Of a DNA stretch of 64,000 nt, positions 43,607 through 52,272 are shown piece after piece. A program made the position numbers and the translations under genes. Source of the stretch: Streptomyces sp. Root1304 (lineage in GTDB: Bacteria > Actinomycetota > Actinomycetes > Streptomycetales > Streptomycetaceae); NCBI RefSeq assembly GCF_001426405.1, contig NZ_LMEP01000023.1:336485-400484 (forward strand), given 5' to 3'. Position 1 is the stretch's first letter. The number at the start of each line of letters is the position of its first letter. The notes under the pieces are model-generated. The model saw only the letters and a list, made by a program, of their open reading frames with translations. It searched no databases and was not told where the DNA came from.

Positions 43607-43633
43607 ATGAGCGATGATCAGCGCATCCGATGA
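43607..43633 (+). CDS. Candidate 8-codon leader peptide
   Basis: A micro-ORF, M-S-D-D-Q-R-I-R, with GAGGT 7 bases before its ATG and its TGA directly abutting a 9-bp hairpin. The molybdenum hydroxylase ATG follows 45 bases later. The arrangement of a translated leader, a hairpin, and then a structural gene suggests attenuation or translational coupling. It has no known homologue and could be chance. Confidence 0.3.
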   Translation: MSDDQRIR

Positions 43634-43660
43634 GGCCCCCGGCGCGCAGCCCCGGGGGCC
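43634..43660 (+). promoter_or_regulatory. Leader hairpin before the molybdenum hydroxylase
   Basis: Perfect 9-bp arms GGCCCCCGG and CCGGGGGCC with a 9-base loop, starting immediately after the leader TGA and ending 17 bases before the ATG of the large subunit. It may be an attenuator or a structure that masks the ribosome site AAGGG. Confidence 0.45.
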
Positions 43661-43677
43661 ATGACGAAGGGCACCGA

Positions 43678-46107
43678 ATGGCGAGGCGGCACCCCGCGCG
43701 GGACGACCACCCCACGAGCGGCACCGGGGACGCGGGCGCGTCACACCGCGCGCACCCGAACGGCGTCGCCGACGGCACCGACGGCGCGGAGAGCGGCGGC
43801 GCTCGCGGAATCGGCCGCCGCCGCTTCCTCGGCTACGTCCTCGCCGCCCCCACCCTCACCGTCGCCGCCCAGCTCGGCGCCGAGGCCCTCGCGCCCCGGG
43901 AGGCCGCCGCGGCGGCCCCGGCGCTCATCCCCTCGCTGCCGGGACCGGCCGAACTCCTCGACCTCAACGAGCTGCTCACCCTCGCCGCACTCCCCACCAG
44001 CAACCTGATCACCATCCGTCTCGACGCCGACGGCACGGCCCACTTCGCGCTGCCGCGTGCCGAGGTCGGCCAGGGCGTCACCACCTCCAGCGCGATGATC
44101 GTCGCCGAGGAACTCGACCTGCCCCTCGACAAGGTGAAGGTCACCCTCGCCGACGCCCGGCCCGAGCTGCTCTTCAACCAGCTGACCGGCGGCTCCAACA
44201 CCACGTACTCCACGTACACCCCCATCCGGGTCGCCGCGGCCGTCGCCCGCGGCCGGCTCCTCCAGGCCGCCTCGCTGGTGCTCGGGGAGGCCGTCGGGAC
44301 GCTCACCACCAAGGCGGGCGCGGTCGTCTCCCCGGCCGGGGCGCTGCTCGGCTACGGCGAACTCGCCGCGAAGGCGGCCGCCCTCACCGACACGGCGGTG
44401 CACGTGGAGCTGAAGGACCGCGCCGACTTCCGGGTCATCGGAACCGGTCAGCGCCGGGTCGACGCCCTCGAAGCGGTCACCGGCCGCAAGAAGTTCGCCA
44501 TGGACCTCCAGGTCCCGGACGCCCTGCCCACCATGGTCTGCCGCCCGCCGACCATCAACGGCACCGTCCGCTCCGTCGCCAACCTCGCCGAGGTCCGGGC
44601 GCTGCCCGGCGTCACCGACGTCGTCACCGTCTCCACCGGCGTCGCCGTGCGCGGCCGCACCTTCGGCCAGTGCGTCGACGCCGTGCGCGCCCTCCGGGTC
44701 GACTGGGGCCCGGGAACCGCCGAGGGAGCCTCCGACGCCACCGTCCTGGAGAAGCTCCGGCGCGCCGAACTCCCCCTGGTGGTGCCGCCGCTGCCGCTCC
44801 TCACCAAGGCGGTCGACGCCCGCTTCACCTTCCACTTCGCCAGCAACGCGGCCCTGGAGACCAACTGCGCCGTCGCGGACGTCCGGGCGGACTCCGCGGA
44901 GATCTGGGCCTCGCTCAAGGCGCCGATCGTCGCCCAGGAGGAGATCGCCCTGAAGCTCGGCCTGCCGGTCCCGGCCGTGCGCGTGCACGTCACCGAGGGC
45001 GGCGGCTCCTTCGGGCGCAAGCTCTTCCACGACGCGGCCCACGAGGCCGCCGAGATCTCCCGGGCCATGGGCAAGCCGGTGAAGCTCATGTGGCACCGCA
45101 CCGACGACTTCCGCCAGGGCCGCACGCACCCGATGTCCACCTCCCGGGTCCGTGCCACGTACTCGCTCGGCGAGGTCCTGACGTACGAGCAGCGCCACAC
45201 CTCCGTGGCCACCGACTTCGGGCACGGCATCGGCGAGGTCCTCACGGCGGAGGCGGCCCGGCTGCCCGTCGCGGACCTCACCTTCTCCGAGACGATGTTC
45301 CAGCTCACCCAGATCAGCCCCTACCACCTCGGCGTCACCACCCAGCTGCTCGCCGAGACGGACAAGGGCTTCAACACCGGGTCCATGCGCAACATCTACT
45401 CGCCCAACGTCCGTTGCGCGCAGGAGCTCGTGCTCGACGAACTCGCCCAGCGGATGGGCCAGGACCGTTACGCGATGCGGCGCAGGCTCCTCAAGGACGC
45501 CCGGGCCCGCGCCGTCCTGGACAAGGTCGCCGAGGTGGGGGAGTGGGGCCGCAGCATGCCGGCCGGGACCGCGCAGGGCATCGCGGTCCACACCGAGTAC
45601 CACTCCGCCGTCGCGATCCTGGCCGAGATCGACTGCCGCCCGGAGACCACAGGGCGGAAGATCCCCGGCGCGTACACGGGTCCGCGCGTCACCAAGGTGG
45701 TCTGCGCCGTCGACGTCGGCCTCGCCGTCAACCCGCGCGGCCTGGAGGCCCAGATGATGGGCGGTATCGCCGACGGCATCGCGATCACGCTGACGTCCGG
45801 ACTCCACCTGAAGGACGGGCACTTCCTCGAAGGCAGCTGGGACCAGTACTTCTACACCCGGCAGTGGAACACCCCGCCCGAGCTGGAGATCGTCGTCATG
45901 CCGCCGACCGGCGACAAGCCGGGCGGCGCGGGCGAACTCGCGGTGGCCGGCGCCATGGCCGCCGTCGCCTGCGCCTACGGCCGGGCCACCGGGACGATGC
46001 CGACGGTCTTCCCCGTCAACCACGCCGAGCCGCTCGCCTTCACCCCCCTGCCGACGGTCCCGCCCGTCCCCGCCTCGCCCACCGACGGCCGCGACCGCGC
46101 GCTGTAG
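43678..46107 (+). CDS. Tat-exported molybdenum hydroxylase, large subunit
   Basis: An 809-residue aldehyde/xanthine oxidase-family subunit of the isoquinoline 1-oxidoreductase beta type. A twin-arginine signal, G-R-R-R-F-L-G followed by VLAAPTLTVAA, is near 43-66. EVGQGVTTSSAMIVAEEL, EGGGSFGRK, GSMRNIYSPN and PGGAGELAVAGA are molybdopterin cytosine dinucleotide and active-site motifs, the last containing the catalytic Glu. It pairs with the downstream 2Fe-2S subunit; no FAD subunit is present, as in isoquinoline oxidoreductase, so a quinone or cytochrome probably takes the electrons. The ATG at 43678 has AAGGG upstream. Substrate unknown. Confidence 0.93.
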   Translation: MARRHPARDDHPTSGTGDAGASHRAHPNGVADGTDGAESGGARGIGRRRFLGYVLAAPTLTVAAQLGAEALAPREAAAAAPALIPSLPGPAELLDLNELLTLAALPTSNLITIRLDADGTAHFALPRAEVGQGVTTSSAMIVAEELDLPLDKVKVTLADARPELLFNQLTGGSNTTYSTYTPIRVAAAVARGRLLQAASLVLGEAVGTLTTKAGAVVSPAGALLGYGELAAKAAALTDTAVHVELKDRADFRVIGTGQRRVDALEAVTGRKKFAMDLQVPDALPTMVCRPPTINGTVRSVANLAEVRALPGVTDVVTVSTGVAVRGRTFGQCVDAVRALRVDWGPGTAEGASDATVLEKLRRAELPLVVPPLPLLTKAVDARFTFHFASNAALETNCAVADVRADSAEIWASLKAPIVAQEEIALKLGLPVPAVRVHVTEGGGSFGRKLFHDAAHEAAEISRAMGKPVKLMWHRTDDFRQGRTHPMSTSRVRATYSLGEVLTYEQRHTSVATDFGHGIGEVLTAEAARLPVADLTFSETMFQLTQISPYHLGVTTQLLAETDKGFNTGSMRNIYSPNVRCAQELVLDELAQRMGQDRYAMRRRLLKDARARAVLDKVAEVGEWGRSMPAGTAQGIAVHTEYHSAVAILAEIDCRPETTGRKIPGAYTGPRVTKVVCAVDVGLAVNPRGLEAQMMGGIADGIAITLTSGLHLKDGHFLEGSWDQYFYTRQWNTPPELEIVVMPPTGDKPGGAGELAVAGAMAAVACAYGRATGTMPTVFPVNHAEPLAFTPLPTVPPVPASPTDGRDRAL

Positions 46108-46122
46108 AGACCTGGAGTTCCC

Positions 46123-46602
46123 GTGCCGCAGCACACCTTCATCCTGAACGGCAAGGCCGTCACCGCCGACGTCGAGGGCGACGTCCGGCTGCTCTGGGTC
46201 CTCCGGGACGTCCTCGGCGTCACCGGCCCCAAGTACGGCTGCGGGGTCGGCGTCTGCCGGGCCTGCACCAGCCACCTCAACGGCAAGGCGTTCACGCCCT
46301 GCGCCGTCCCGGTCGAACAGCTCGCCCCGACCGACGAGATCACCACCATCGAGGGCCTCCCGGACACCGTGGGCAGCGAGCTCCACCCGATGCAGGAGGC
46401 CTGGCTCGACCTCGACGTCGCCCAGTGCGGCTACTGCCAGCCGGGCCAGATCATGACGGCGGTGGCCGAGGTCCGCCGGGCCCGGGAGGCCGGCCGTGAG
46501 ATCACCGAGGCCGACCTCGACACCATCCGCAACATCTGCCGCTGCGGCACCTACGACCGCATCCGCCAGGCGGTGGTGGAGGGCGCCCGGCGCATGACCT
46601 GA
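46123..46602 (+). CDS. 2Fe-2S subunit of the molybdenum hydroxylase
   Basis: A 159-residue small subunit starting at a GTG 15 bases after the large subunit. The plant-type 2Fe-2S cluster uses C40, C45, C48 and C60; the second cluster uses C102, C105, C139 and C141 in the C-x2-C...C-x-C helical domain. All ligands are intact. It would pass electrons from the molybdenum site out of the complex. Having no Tat signal, it would have to be co-exported with its partner. Confidence 0.95.
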   Translation: MPQHTFILNGKAVTADVEGDVRLLWVLRDVLGVTGPKYGCGVGVCRACTSHLNGKAFTPCAVPVEQLAPTDEITTIEGLPDTVGSELHPMQEAWLDLDVAQCGYCQPGQIMTAVAEVRRAREAGREITEADLDTIRNICRCGTYDRIRQAVVEGARRMT

Positions 46603-46610
46603 GCGGGCGG

Positions 46611-46736
46611 CTCGGGCCGGGGACGTCAGGTCGGGGACCCCGGCCAGGGACGTCGGTCCGGGCACCCCGGCCCGGGAGGCCCGGTCGGGGACCCCGGCCC
46701 GGGGAGGTCCCGTCGGGGACCTCGGGCCCGACGGGT
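46611..46736. repeat. Four-unit imperfect 27-bp tandem array
   Basis: Units starting at 46629, 46655, 46683 and 46711 share the core GGTCGGGGACCCCGGCC or a close variant, spaced 26-28 bases. Each core is nearly palindromic (GGGGACCCC or GGGCACCCC). The array fills the gap between the convergent Fe-S and MerR genes and may be a bidirectional termination region built by duplication. Confidence 0.75.
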
Positions 46737-46738
46737 CC

Positions 46739-47113
46739 TCAGGCCGGTGACGTCAGCTTCTCCCGTACCGTGTCCAGGTACTCCGCCACCGCGTCCCTGT
46801 TGCGGGTGAGGCAGCGGATGCGTTCGGTCATCCGGTCCCGTTCGTCCTCCAGCGTGGCCAGCATCTCCGGTGTGGCGTCCGGGAAGTGGATGATCCTTGG
46901 CTTGTTCAGACAGGGCAGGATCTGTTTGATGATCCGGGTCGGCAGGCCCGCGTCCAGCAGACCCCGGATCTGCATCACCCGGTCCACGTTCGACCCGTCG
47001 TAGACCCGGTAGCCGTTCGGCTGCCGGTCCGCGACGATGAGGCCCTGCTCCTCGTAGTAGCGCAGCAGTCGGCGTGGTGTTCCGGTGCGCTCCGACAGTT
47101 CCCCGATCCGCAT
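46739..47113 (-). CDS. MerR-family regulator
   Basis: A 124-residue MerR protein. The N-terminal winged helix MRIGELSERTGTPRRLLRYYEEQGLI and NGYRVYDGSNVDRVMQIRGLLDAGLP are standard, followed by a coiled-coil dimer helix. One Cys, in ILPCLNKP, is not enough for a typical metal site, so an organic ligand is likely. It is divergent from an MFS transporter; the dyad between them is probably its operator. Confidence 0.93.
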   Translation of the reverse strand: MRIGELSERTGTPRRLLRYYEEQGLIVADRQPNGYRVYDGSNVDRVMQIRGLLDAGLPTRIIKQILPCLNKPRIIHFPDATPEMLATLEDERDRMTERIRCLTRNRDAVAEYLDTVREKLTSPA

Positions 47114-47137
47114 GGGACGCCCCCTCCCGGGACTCGC

Positions 47138-47158
47138 TTGACCTTCACATCGATGTGA
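47138..47158. promoter_or_regulatory. MerR-type operator/promoter, TCACATCGATGTGA
   Basis: TTGACC (47138-47143) is a good -35 box for the rightward MFS gene. It is followed directly by the perfect 14-bp palindrome TCACATCGATGTGA (47145-47158), which would lie in a long spacer before the -10 box. This is the classical MerR arrangement in which the regulator twists the spacer. The -10 hexamer itself is poor. Confidence 0.65.
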
Positions 47159-47176
47159 GGGTTCGAGCATAGGGCC

Positions 47177-48406
47177 ATGGCCAACCACACGACGGCGTCG
47201 GCCCGTTCCGACGTCACCTCCGCATCCCCTGCCTCCGGCACCCCCCACTCCTCCGGCCGGCTTCCGCTCGCCGCCCTGCTCGCCCTCGCCACCGCCGTCT
47301 TCGTCACCAGCCTGACGGAGACCCTCCCCGCCGGCGTCCTGCCCGCCCTGAGCGCCGACCTCGGCGTCGGCGAGGCCGCCGCGGGCCAGGCCGTCACCGT
47401 CTACGCCCTCGGCACCGCCCTCACCGCCGTCCCACTGGCCGCCCGCACCGCGGGCTGGCGCCGCAAGCGGCTGCTGCTCGCCTCGGTCGCCGGATTCGCC
47501 GCCGCCAACACCGTCACCGCCGTCTCCACCTCGTACGCCCTCACCATGGGCGCCCGGTTCCTCGCCGGCGTCGCCGCGGGCGTCGCCTGGGCCCTGCTCG
47601 CCGGCTACGCCCGCCGCATCGCCCCGCCGCACCTCCAGGGCCGGGCCGTCGCCGTCGCCATGACCGGCATCCCGCTCGCGCTCTCGCTCGGCGTCCCGGC
47701 CGGCACCTTCCTCGCCGAGGCCGTGGGCTGGCGCGTCGCCTTCACCGCCATGACCGTGATCGCCGTCGGGCTGCTCGGCTGGATCACCCTCGCCGTCCCC
47801 GACCTCCCCGGCGAGGCGCGCGGCGGGCGCGCCCCCGTCGCCCGGACCCTCAAGGTGCCCGGCGTCCTTCCCGTGCTGGCCGTCACCTTCACCCTCGTCC
47901 TGGCCCACACCGTGCTCTACACCTACGTCGCCGCCTACCTGGCGCACCTGGGCCTGGCCGGGTCCACCGGCCTCGTCCTGCTGGTCTTCGGCGCCGCCTC
48001 GCTCGCCGGGATCTGGTTCACCGGCCGGCACATCGACCGCAGGCTCCGGACCCTGACCCTGGCCGGGACCATCCTCGTCGCCGTGGGCGCCGCCGTGCTC
48101 GCCGTCCCGGCCGGGAGCACCGCACTCGTCCTGACCGCCGCCGCCCTCTGGGGCTTCGGCTGGGGCGGCGCGCCCACCCTGCTCCAGACGGCCGTCGCCG
48201 AGGCGGGCGGCGACCACGCCGACACCGCCCAGACGATGCTGGTCAGCCTCTGGAACGCGGCGATGGCGGCGGGCGGCATCGCCGGCGGCGTCCTGCTCGA
48301 CGGCCTCGGCGCCGGCGCCCTGCCCTGGAGCGTGCTCCTCCTCCTGGTACCGGTCGTCGTGCTCGTGGCGGGCGCCCGCGCCCACGGCTTCCCCGCCCGG
48401 CGGTGA
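47177..48406 (+). CDS. MFS transporter (DHA1 drug/sugar efflux type)
   Basis: A 409-residue, 12-helix MFS protein. After a polar N-terminus, LLALATAVFVTSLTETLPAGVLPALSADLGVGEAAAGQAVTVYALG resembles AraJ/YdhP-type efflux proteins, and TAGWRRKRLLLASV is motif A. Likely drug or sugar-phosphate export, driven by protons. Its MerR regulator is divergent, so substrate-induced efflux is likely. A strong hairpin follows the gene. Confidence 0.92.
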   Translation: MANHTTASARSDVTSASPASGTPHSSGRLPLAALLALATAVFVTSLTETLPAGVLPALSADLGVGEAAAGQAVTVYALGTALTAVPLAARTAGWRRKRLLLASVAGFAAANTVTAVSTSYALTMGARFLAGVAAGVAWALLAGYARRIAPPHLQGRAVAVAMTGIPLALSLGVPAGTFLAEAVGWRVAFTAMTVIAVGLLGWITLAVPDLPGEARGGRAPVARTLKVPGVLPVLAVTFTLVLAHTVLYTYVAAYLAHLGLAGSTGLVLLVFGAASLAGIWFTGRHIDRRLRTLTLAGTILVAVGAAVLAVPAGSTALVLTAAALWGFGWGGAPTLLQTAVAEAGGDHADTAQTMLVSLWNAAMAAGGIAGGVLLDGLGAGALPWSVLLLLVPVVVLVAGARAHGFPARR

Positions 48407-48431
48407 GCCCCGGACCGTGTCCGGAGCGCAC

Positions 48432-48467
48432 GAAGGCCCCCACCGCGCCGAGGCGGTGGGGGCCTTC
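48432..48467. terminator. Bidirectional terminator after the MFS gene
   Basis: Perfect 15-bp arms (GAAGGCCCCCACCGC and complement) with a 6-base loop, between the convergent MFS and surface-protein genes. The GGCC-rich stem with AA/TT ends resembles a Streptomyces terminator though it lacks a T-run. Confidence 0.75.
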
Positions 48468-48555
48468 CGTCGTCCGAGGGCCGGGGCCGGGACGGACGAG
48501 GAGTGCGGGTGCCGAGCCGCGGCCGGTGCCGGTCCCGGCTCGGTGGTCGTACGGG

Positions 48556-49395
48556 TCAGACCGCCGGCGGCACCCGGGACGGCCGTCCCGCGCCCCGCGT
48601 CAGCGCGTACCCGCCGATGCCCGCGAGCGCCGCGAGCACACCGCCCGCGGCGGTCCACAGCCAGCGGTCCGACCACCAGCCGGAGGACCAGCCGTCCTCC
48701 GGGGCCGCCGCCTCGACGGCCGTCTTCCGGCCGGCCCCGGTCTCGGCGTCCGCCAGTTCGGCGGTGGTCGCCCCGGGCACGAGCGGCGCCGCGAGCGACC
48801 CGTCCGTGGCGTAGGCGCCGCCCTTGTCGAGGGTGCTCACGCCGACCCTCGCCGTGAACGGCTGCCCGAGGTCGTCGTCCGGCAGCGTGCTCACGGTCAG
48901 CCGCACGTAGTAGCTGCCGGGCAGCGGGTCGTTGGCCCAGGCGTCGGCCGAGGCGCGCACCGGCCGCAGCACACAGGCGAGTTCCACGGTCGCGGCGTCC
49001 TTGGCGGCCGTACGCGACTGGGTGCCGTACATGCACGGCTGGCGCCGCCGGAGCCCGTCGTACACGTCGACCCGCCAGGTCGCGGACCCGTGCCGCAGCG
49101 CCGCGTCCGGCAGCGTGACGGTCGCGCTGACCGTCGGCCGCTGCCCGGTGTCCGCGGGGAACACCCAGTACAGGTAGTCACCCGTGGCCGCCTGCGCCGT
49201 GGCCTGCTGGCCCGGGAGGAACCGCGCGGCGGTACGGAAGGTGGTGCCGGCCTCGGTCGGCCCGGACGTCGAGGCGGTGTCCGCGCTCGGGTCCGCCGTG
49301 GCGGAGGGGGAGTCGGCCAGGGCCGCCGGAGCGGCGAGGCCGAGCAGGGCCGCGCCCGCGAGCGCGACCGTGGCGAGGGTGCGTACGGTACGCAT
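48556..49395 (-). CDS. Exported, C-terminally anchored partner of the VWA protein
   Basis: A 279-residue surface protein. A signal peptide (VRTLATVALAGAALLGLAAPAALA) is followed by a Ser/Thr linker, a beta-rich ectodomain (FRTAARFLPGQQATAQAATGDYLYWVF ... SATWRVDVYDG ... SYYVRLTVSTL) and a final membrane helix (WLWTAAGGVLAALAGIGGYAL) with a short basic tail. The ectodomain resembles the second half of the VWA protein encoded just upstream. Two cysteines may pair. Its ATG overlaps the upstream TGA (TGATG), so the two are translationally coupled. GGAGG lies 10 bases before the start. Function unknown. Confidence 0.85.
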   Translation of the reverse strand: MRTVRTLATVALAGAALLGLAAPAALADSPSATADPSADTASTSGPTEAGTTFRTAARFLPGQQATAQAATGDYLYWVFPADTGQRPTVSATVTLPDAALRHGSATWRVDVYDGLRRRQPCMYGTQSRTAAKDAATVELACVLRPVRASADAWANDPLPGSYYVRLTVSTLPDDDLGQPFTARVGVSTLDKGGAYATDGSLAAPLVPGATTAELADAETGAGRKTAVEAAAPEDGWSSGWWSDRWLWTAAGGVLAALAGIGGYALTRGAGRPSRVPPAV

Positions 49396-50669
49396 CAGTG
49401 GGTCCTCCAGACCGCGAGGCGCCAGCGGGACAGCCAGCCCCAGATCAGACCGGCGAGGAAGCCGACCAGGACGAGTGCGCCGAGCAGCCACCAGCCGCGG
49501 CCGAGACCGAACGAGGCCACGTCCGACGCGGCCGACGGCCCGTCGACGACGTCCACCGTCAGCTCGATCGGCATGCCCGGCGTCGTCTTGACCGACGCGG
49601 GCGCGGAGAACGAGTTGCTGACCTGGAGACAGACGGTCTCCGCCGCGGGCTTGGCGTCCCCCGGGCCGTCGTCGAGGTCCGGCTTCGGATAGCGAAGGCC
49701 CGTCGATATCACGTCGGTGCGCCCGTCACCGGCCTCGGAGCCGCGGACGATCTCCCGCCCGTGCAGGGTGACCGCGCGCAGCAGCACCCCGTAGTCGTTG
49801 TTGACGGCACGGTCGGCGGAGACGCTGACGGAGGCGCGCAGTTCCTGGCCGGGCAGCAGGTCCACCCGGTACCAGCGGTGCTGGCCGAAGGACTCGCGGT
49901 CGGTGTACAGACCGGGCTTGAGCTGCGGCGCGTCCACACACCGCGCCGCACCGTCGGTGGCCACCGGGGTGACGACCGGGTCGGCGGCGCGGTCGACGAG
50001 CTGACGCACTCGGCGCGACAGGTCCTCGGTGCGGTGGACCGAGGTGTACGTGCCTCCGGTCGCCTCCGCGATGCAGGTGAGCTGCGCCCGGGTCTTGGCG
50101 TCCGGCACCAGGCCCAGGGTGTCGATGACGAGGTGGATGCCCTTCGCCGCGATCTCCCGCGCCACCTGGCAGGGGTCGAGGGGCGCGCAGGTGTCCTCGC
50201 CGTCCGTGATGAGCACGATCCGGCGGGTGGCGTCACCGCCGTCCAGGTCCTCCGCCGCGCCCAGCAGCGCCGGACCGATCGGGGTCCAGCCCGTGGGGGC
50301 CAGGGTCGCGACGGCGGTCTTGGCCTCGGTGCGGTCCAGCGGACCCACCGGGTACAGCTGACGGGTGTCCTTGCAGCCCCGCTTGCGGTCCTGCCCCGGG
50401 TAGTCGGCGCCCAGCGTGCGGATGCCGAGCTGCACCTCCTCGGGCACCGCGTCGAGGACCTCGTTGAAGGCCTGCTTGGCCGCGGCCATCCGGGACTTGC
50501 CGTCGATGTCCTTGGCCCGCATGGAGCCGCTCACGTCGAGGACCAGCTCGACCTTGGGGGATTCCTTCGCCGCCGGCTCGTCGGCGGTCGCGCTCGTCGG
50601 CAGGAGCGCGACGCTCAGGGCGGCGAGCAGCGCGCAGGCCCCGGTCGCCAGCCGTTTTCTCGTGATCAT
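49395..50669 (-). CDS. Exported VWA-domain membrane protein
   Basis: A 424-residue protein with a signal peptide (TGACALLAALSVALLPTSATA), then a VWA domain (about 36-225) whose metal-ion-dependent adhesion site DVSGSMRAKD is intact together with GWTPIGPAL and TDGEDTCAP. A beta-rich module follows (WYRVDLLPGQELRASVSVSADRA), and a membrane helix near the C-terminus (WWLLGALVLVGFLAGLIWGWL) anchors it. Ligand or partner binding through the MIDAS is expected. TACGAT lies 7 bases before the ATG at 50669, so the message may be leaderless. It is cotranscribed with the following partner gene. Confidence 0.9.
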   Translation of the reverse strand: MITRKRLATGACALLAALSVALLPTSATADEPAAKESPKVELVLDVSGSMRAKDIDGKSRMAAAKQAFNEVLDAVPEEVQLGIRTLGADYPGQDRKRGCKDTRQLYPVGPLDRTEAKTAVATLAPTGWTPIGPALLGAAEDLDGGDATRRIVLITDGEDTCAPLDPCQVAREIAAKGIHLVIDTLGLVPDAKTRAQLTCIAEATGGTYTSVHRTEDLSRRVRQLVDRAADPVVTPVATDGAARCVDAPQLKPGLYTDRESFGQHRWYRVDLLPGQELRASVSVSADRAVNNDYGVLLRAVTLHGREIVRGSEAGDGRTDVISTGLRYPKPDLDDGPGDAKPAAETVCLQVSNSFSAPASVKTTPGMPIELTVDVVDGPSAASDVASFGLGRGWWLLGALVLVGFLAGLIWGWLSRWRLAVWRTH

Positions 50670-50849
50670 CGCCGGATCGTATTGATGATCGTCCGACAAA
50701 CCAAAACCGGGGTGGGACAAGGGCCTGCGGGCCGGGTCCGCACCCTTCCGTCCTGTCCACTCGTTCGGCGGACTCGCCGCGCGGCAGGCGGGTGGCGCTC
50801 GTAGCGTCGGCCGGGATGAGATCCGCCCGTTAGAACCTGGGAGAAACCG

Positions 50850-52181
50850 ATGACGGACGAGTCGATGGAGAAGCTGGCCACGGAGGCATGGCTGTACGGG
50901 TATCCGCTGGTCACGGCGGCCGTGACGAAGTGCGCCATGACGGCGGTCCCGGCCCGGGACGACGCGCGCCGGAAGGCCCCCGCCAACCAGTTCTGCTACA
51001 TGCGCGCCACTCCGGACGCCGACTTCACCGAGGTCGTCTCACCGAACGCCGACACCCTGTACTCCAGTGCCTGGCTCGATCTGTCCGACCAGCCCCTGGT
51101 GCTGACCCTGCCCGAGTTCGGCGACCGATTCTGGATGGTCCCCATCCTGGACGCCTGGTCCAATGTCTGCAACGTCGTCGGCCGGCGCAAGAACGGCCCG
51201 TCCGCAGGGCCGTTCCTGATCGCCGGGCCGTCCTGGTCGGGGGCGACCCCGCCGGGCCTGACGCTGCTGAAGTCGCCCACCGCCGTGAACTGGATCATCG
51301 CCCGGTACGCGACGAGCGGCCCGTCGGACTTCCCGGCCGTCAACCGGCTCCAGGACGGCACCCGGCTGATTCCGCTGTCGGAGTGGACCGGCGACCCCGA
51401 TGACTACACCCCTCCCACCGGCGTCCCCGTTCCCGCCGACGCCGACACCGCGACGCCTCCCGTCGACCAGGTCCACGCGCTCAGCGGCCGCGAGTACTTC
51501 ACCCTCCTCAACCAGATGATGGTGGACAACCCTCCCGACCCTGCCGACGCCCCGTTCCTGGGCCGCATCGCCAAACTCGGCGTCGCACCCGGTGCGAGCC
51601 TGGACGACCTGTCCGCCGAGGAGATCGCCGCCCTGGACGCGGGCGCGCGGCGCGGCCCGGAGACCCTGCGCGATCTGTTCGCCCAGGCGGAGTCCGCGAA
51701 CGCCGGTGGGTGGACCGTGCACCGCGGCCTGGGCGACTACGGAACCGACTACACCAAGCGCGCGGTGATCACCCGGTTCGGGTACGGAGCCAACCTCGAC
51801 GCCGACGCCCTGTACCCGCACGCCACCACCGACGCCGACGGCCGGCCCCTCGACGGTGCCCACACCTACGTACTCCACTTCGACGCCGGTCGGATCCCGC
51901 CCGTCGACGGCTTCTGGTCCCTCACGATGATGAACGAGCACCAGCTCTTCGCCGACAACCCGCTGAACCGCTACGCGATCGGCGACCGCAGCGGCATGCG
52001 GACCAACCCCGACGGTTCCCTGGACATCCACGTCCAGCACGACAACCCCGGCCCCGACCGCGAGAGCAACTGGCTCCCCGCCCCCGCGGGCACCTTCAAC
52101 GTCTTCCTGCGCCTGTACTGGCCCCAGCAGCCCGCCCTCACCGGCGAGTGGACCCCCTCGGCGGTGCGGCGCACCGACTGA
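50850..52181 (+). CDS. DUF1254/DUF1214 protein
   Basis: A 443-residue soluble protein. The N-terminal DUF1254 module has EAWLYGYPLVTAAVTKCAM and SPNADTLYSSAWLDLSDQPLVLTLP, and the C-terminal DUF1214 module has GFWSLTMMNEHQLFADNPLNRYAIGDR, ending WLPAPAGTFNVFLRLYWP. Function of the family is unknown, although it is widespread. No signal peptide is evident. It starts 28 bases after a GTAGCG-containing gap, with GGGAGAAACCG upstream of the ATG. Confidence 0.93.
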   Translation: MTDESMEKLATEAWLYGYPLVTAAVTKCAMTAVPARDDARRKAPANQFCYMRATPDADFTEVVSPNADTLYSSAWLDLSDQPLVLTLPEFGDRFWMVPILDAWSNVCNVVGRRKNGPSAGPFLIAGPSWSGATPPGLTLLKSPTAVNWIIARYATSGPSDFPAVNRLQDGTRLIPLSEWTGDPDDYTPPTGVPVPADADTATPPVDQVHALSGREYFTLLNQMMVDNPPDPADAPFLGRIAKLGVAPGASLDDLSAEEIAALDAGARRGPETLRDLFAQAESANAGGWTVHRGLGDYGTDYTKRAVITRFGYGANLDADALYPHATTDADGRPLDGAHTYVLHFDAGRIPPVDGFWSLTMMNEHQLFADNPLNRYAIGDRSGMRTNPDGSLDIHVQHDNPGPDRESNWLPAPAGTFNVFLRLYWPQQPALTGEWTPSAVRRTD

Positions 52182-52272
52182 ATCCCGCAGGCCCTGGCCC
52201 CCCGAAGGGTTCCTCGTCGGTCACTGTCGAGCCGGACGAGGATGCCGATCGCGGCGGCCGGGGCCGCCTGCG

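Noticed and set aside
43741..46665. A 974-codon open frame opposite the molybdenum hydroxylase genes
   Set aside because: It is a mirror of two genes with perfect cofactor motifs on the plus strand; its own translation is Gly/Asp/Val-rich without motifs.
46611..46736. CRISPR-like or origin iterons in the 27-bp array
   Set aside because: There are no spacers of constant length, and no replication or partition gene is near. A duplicated terminator explains it better.
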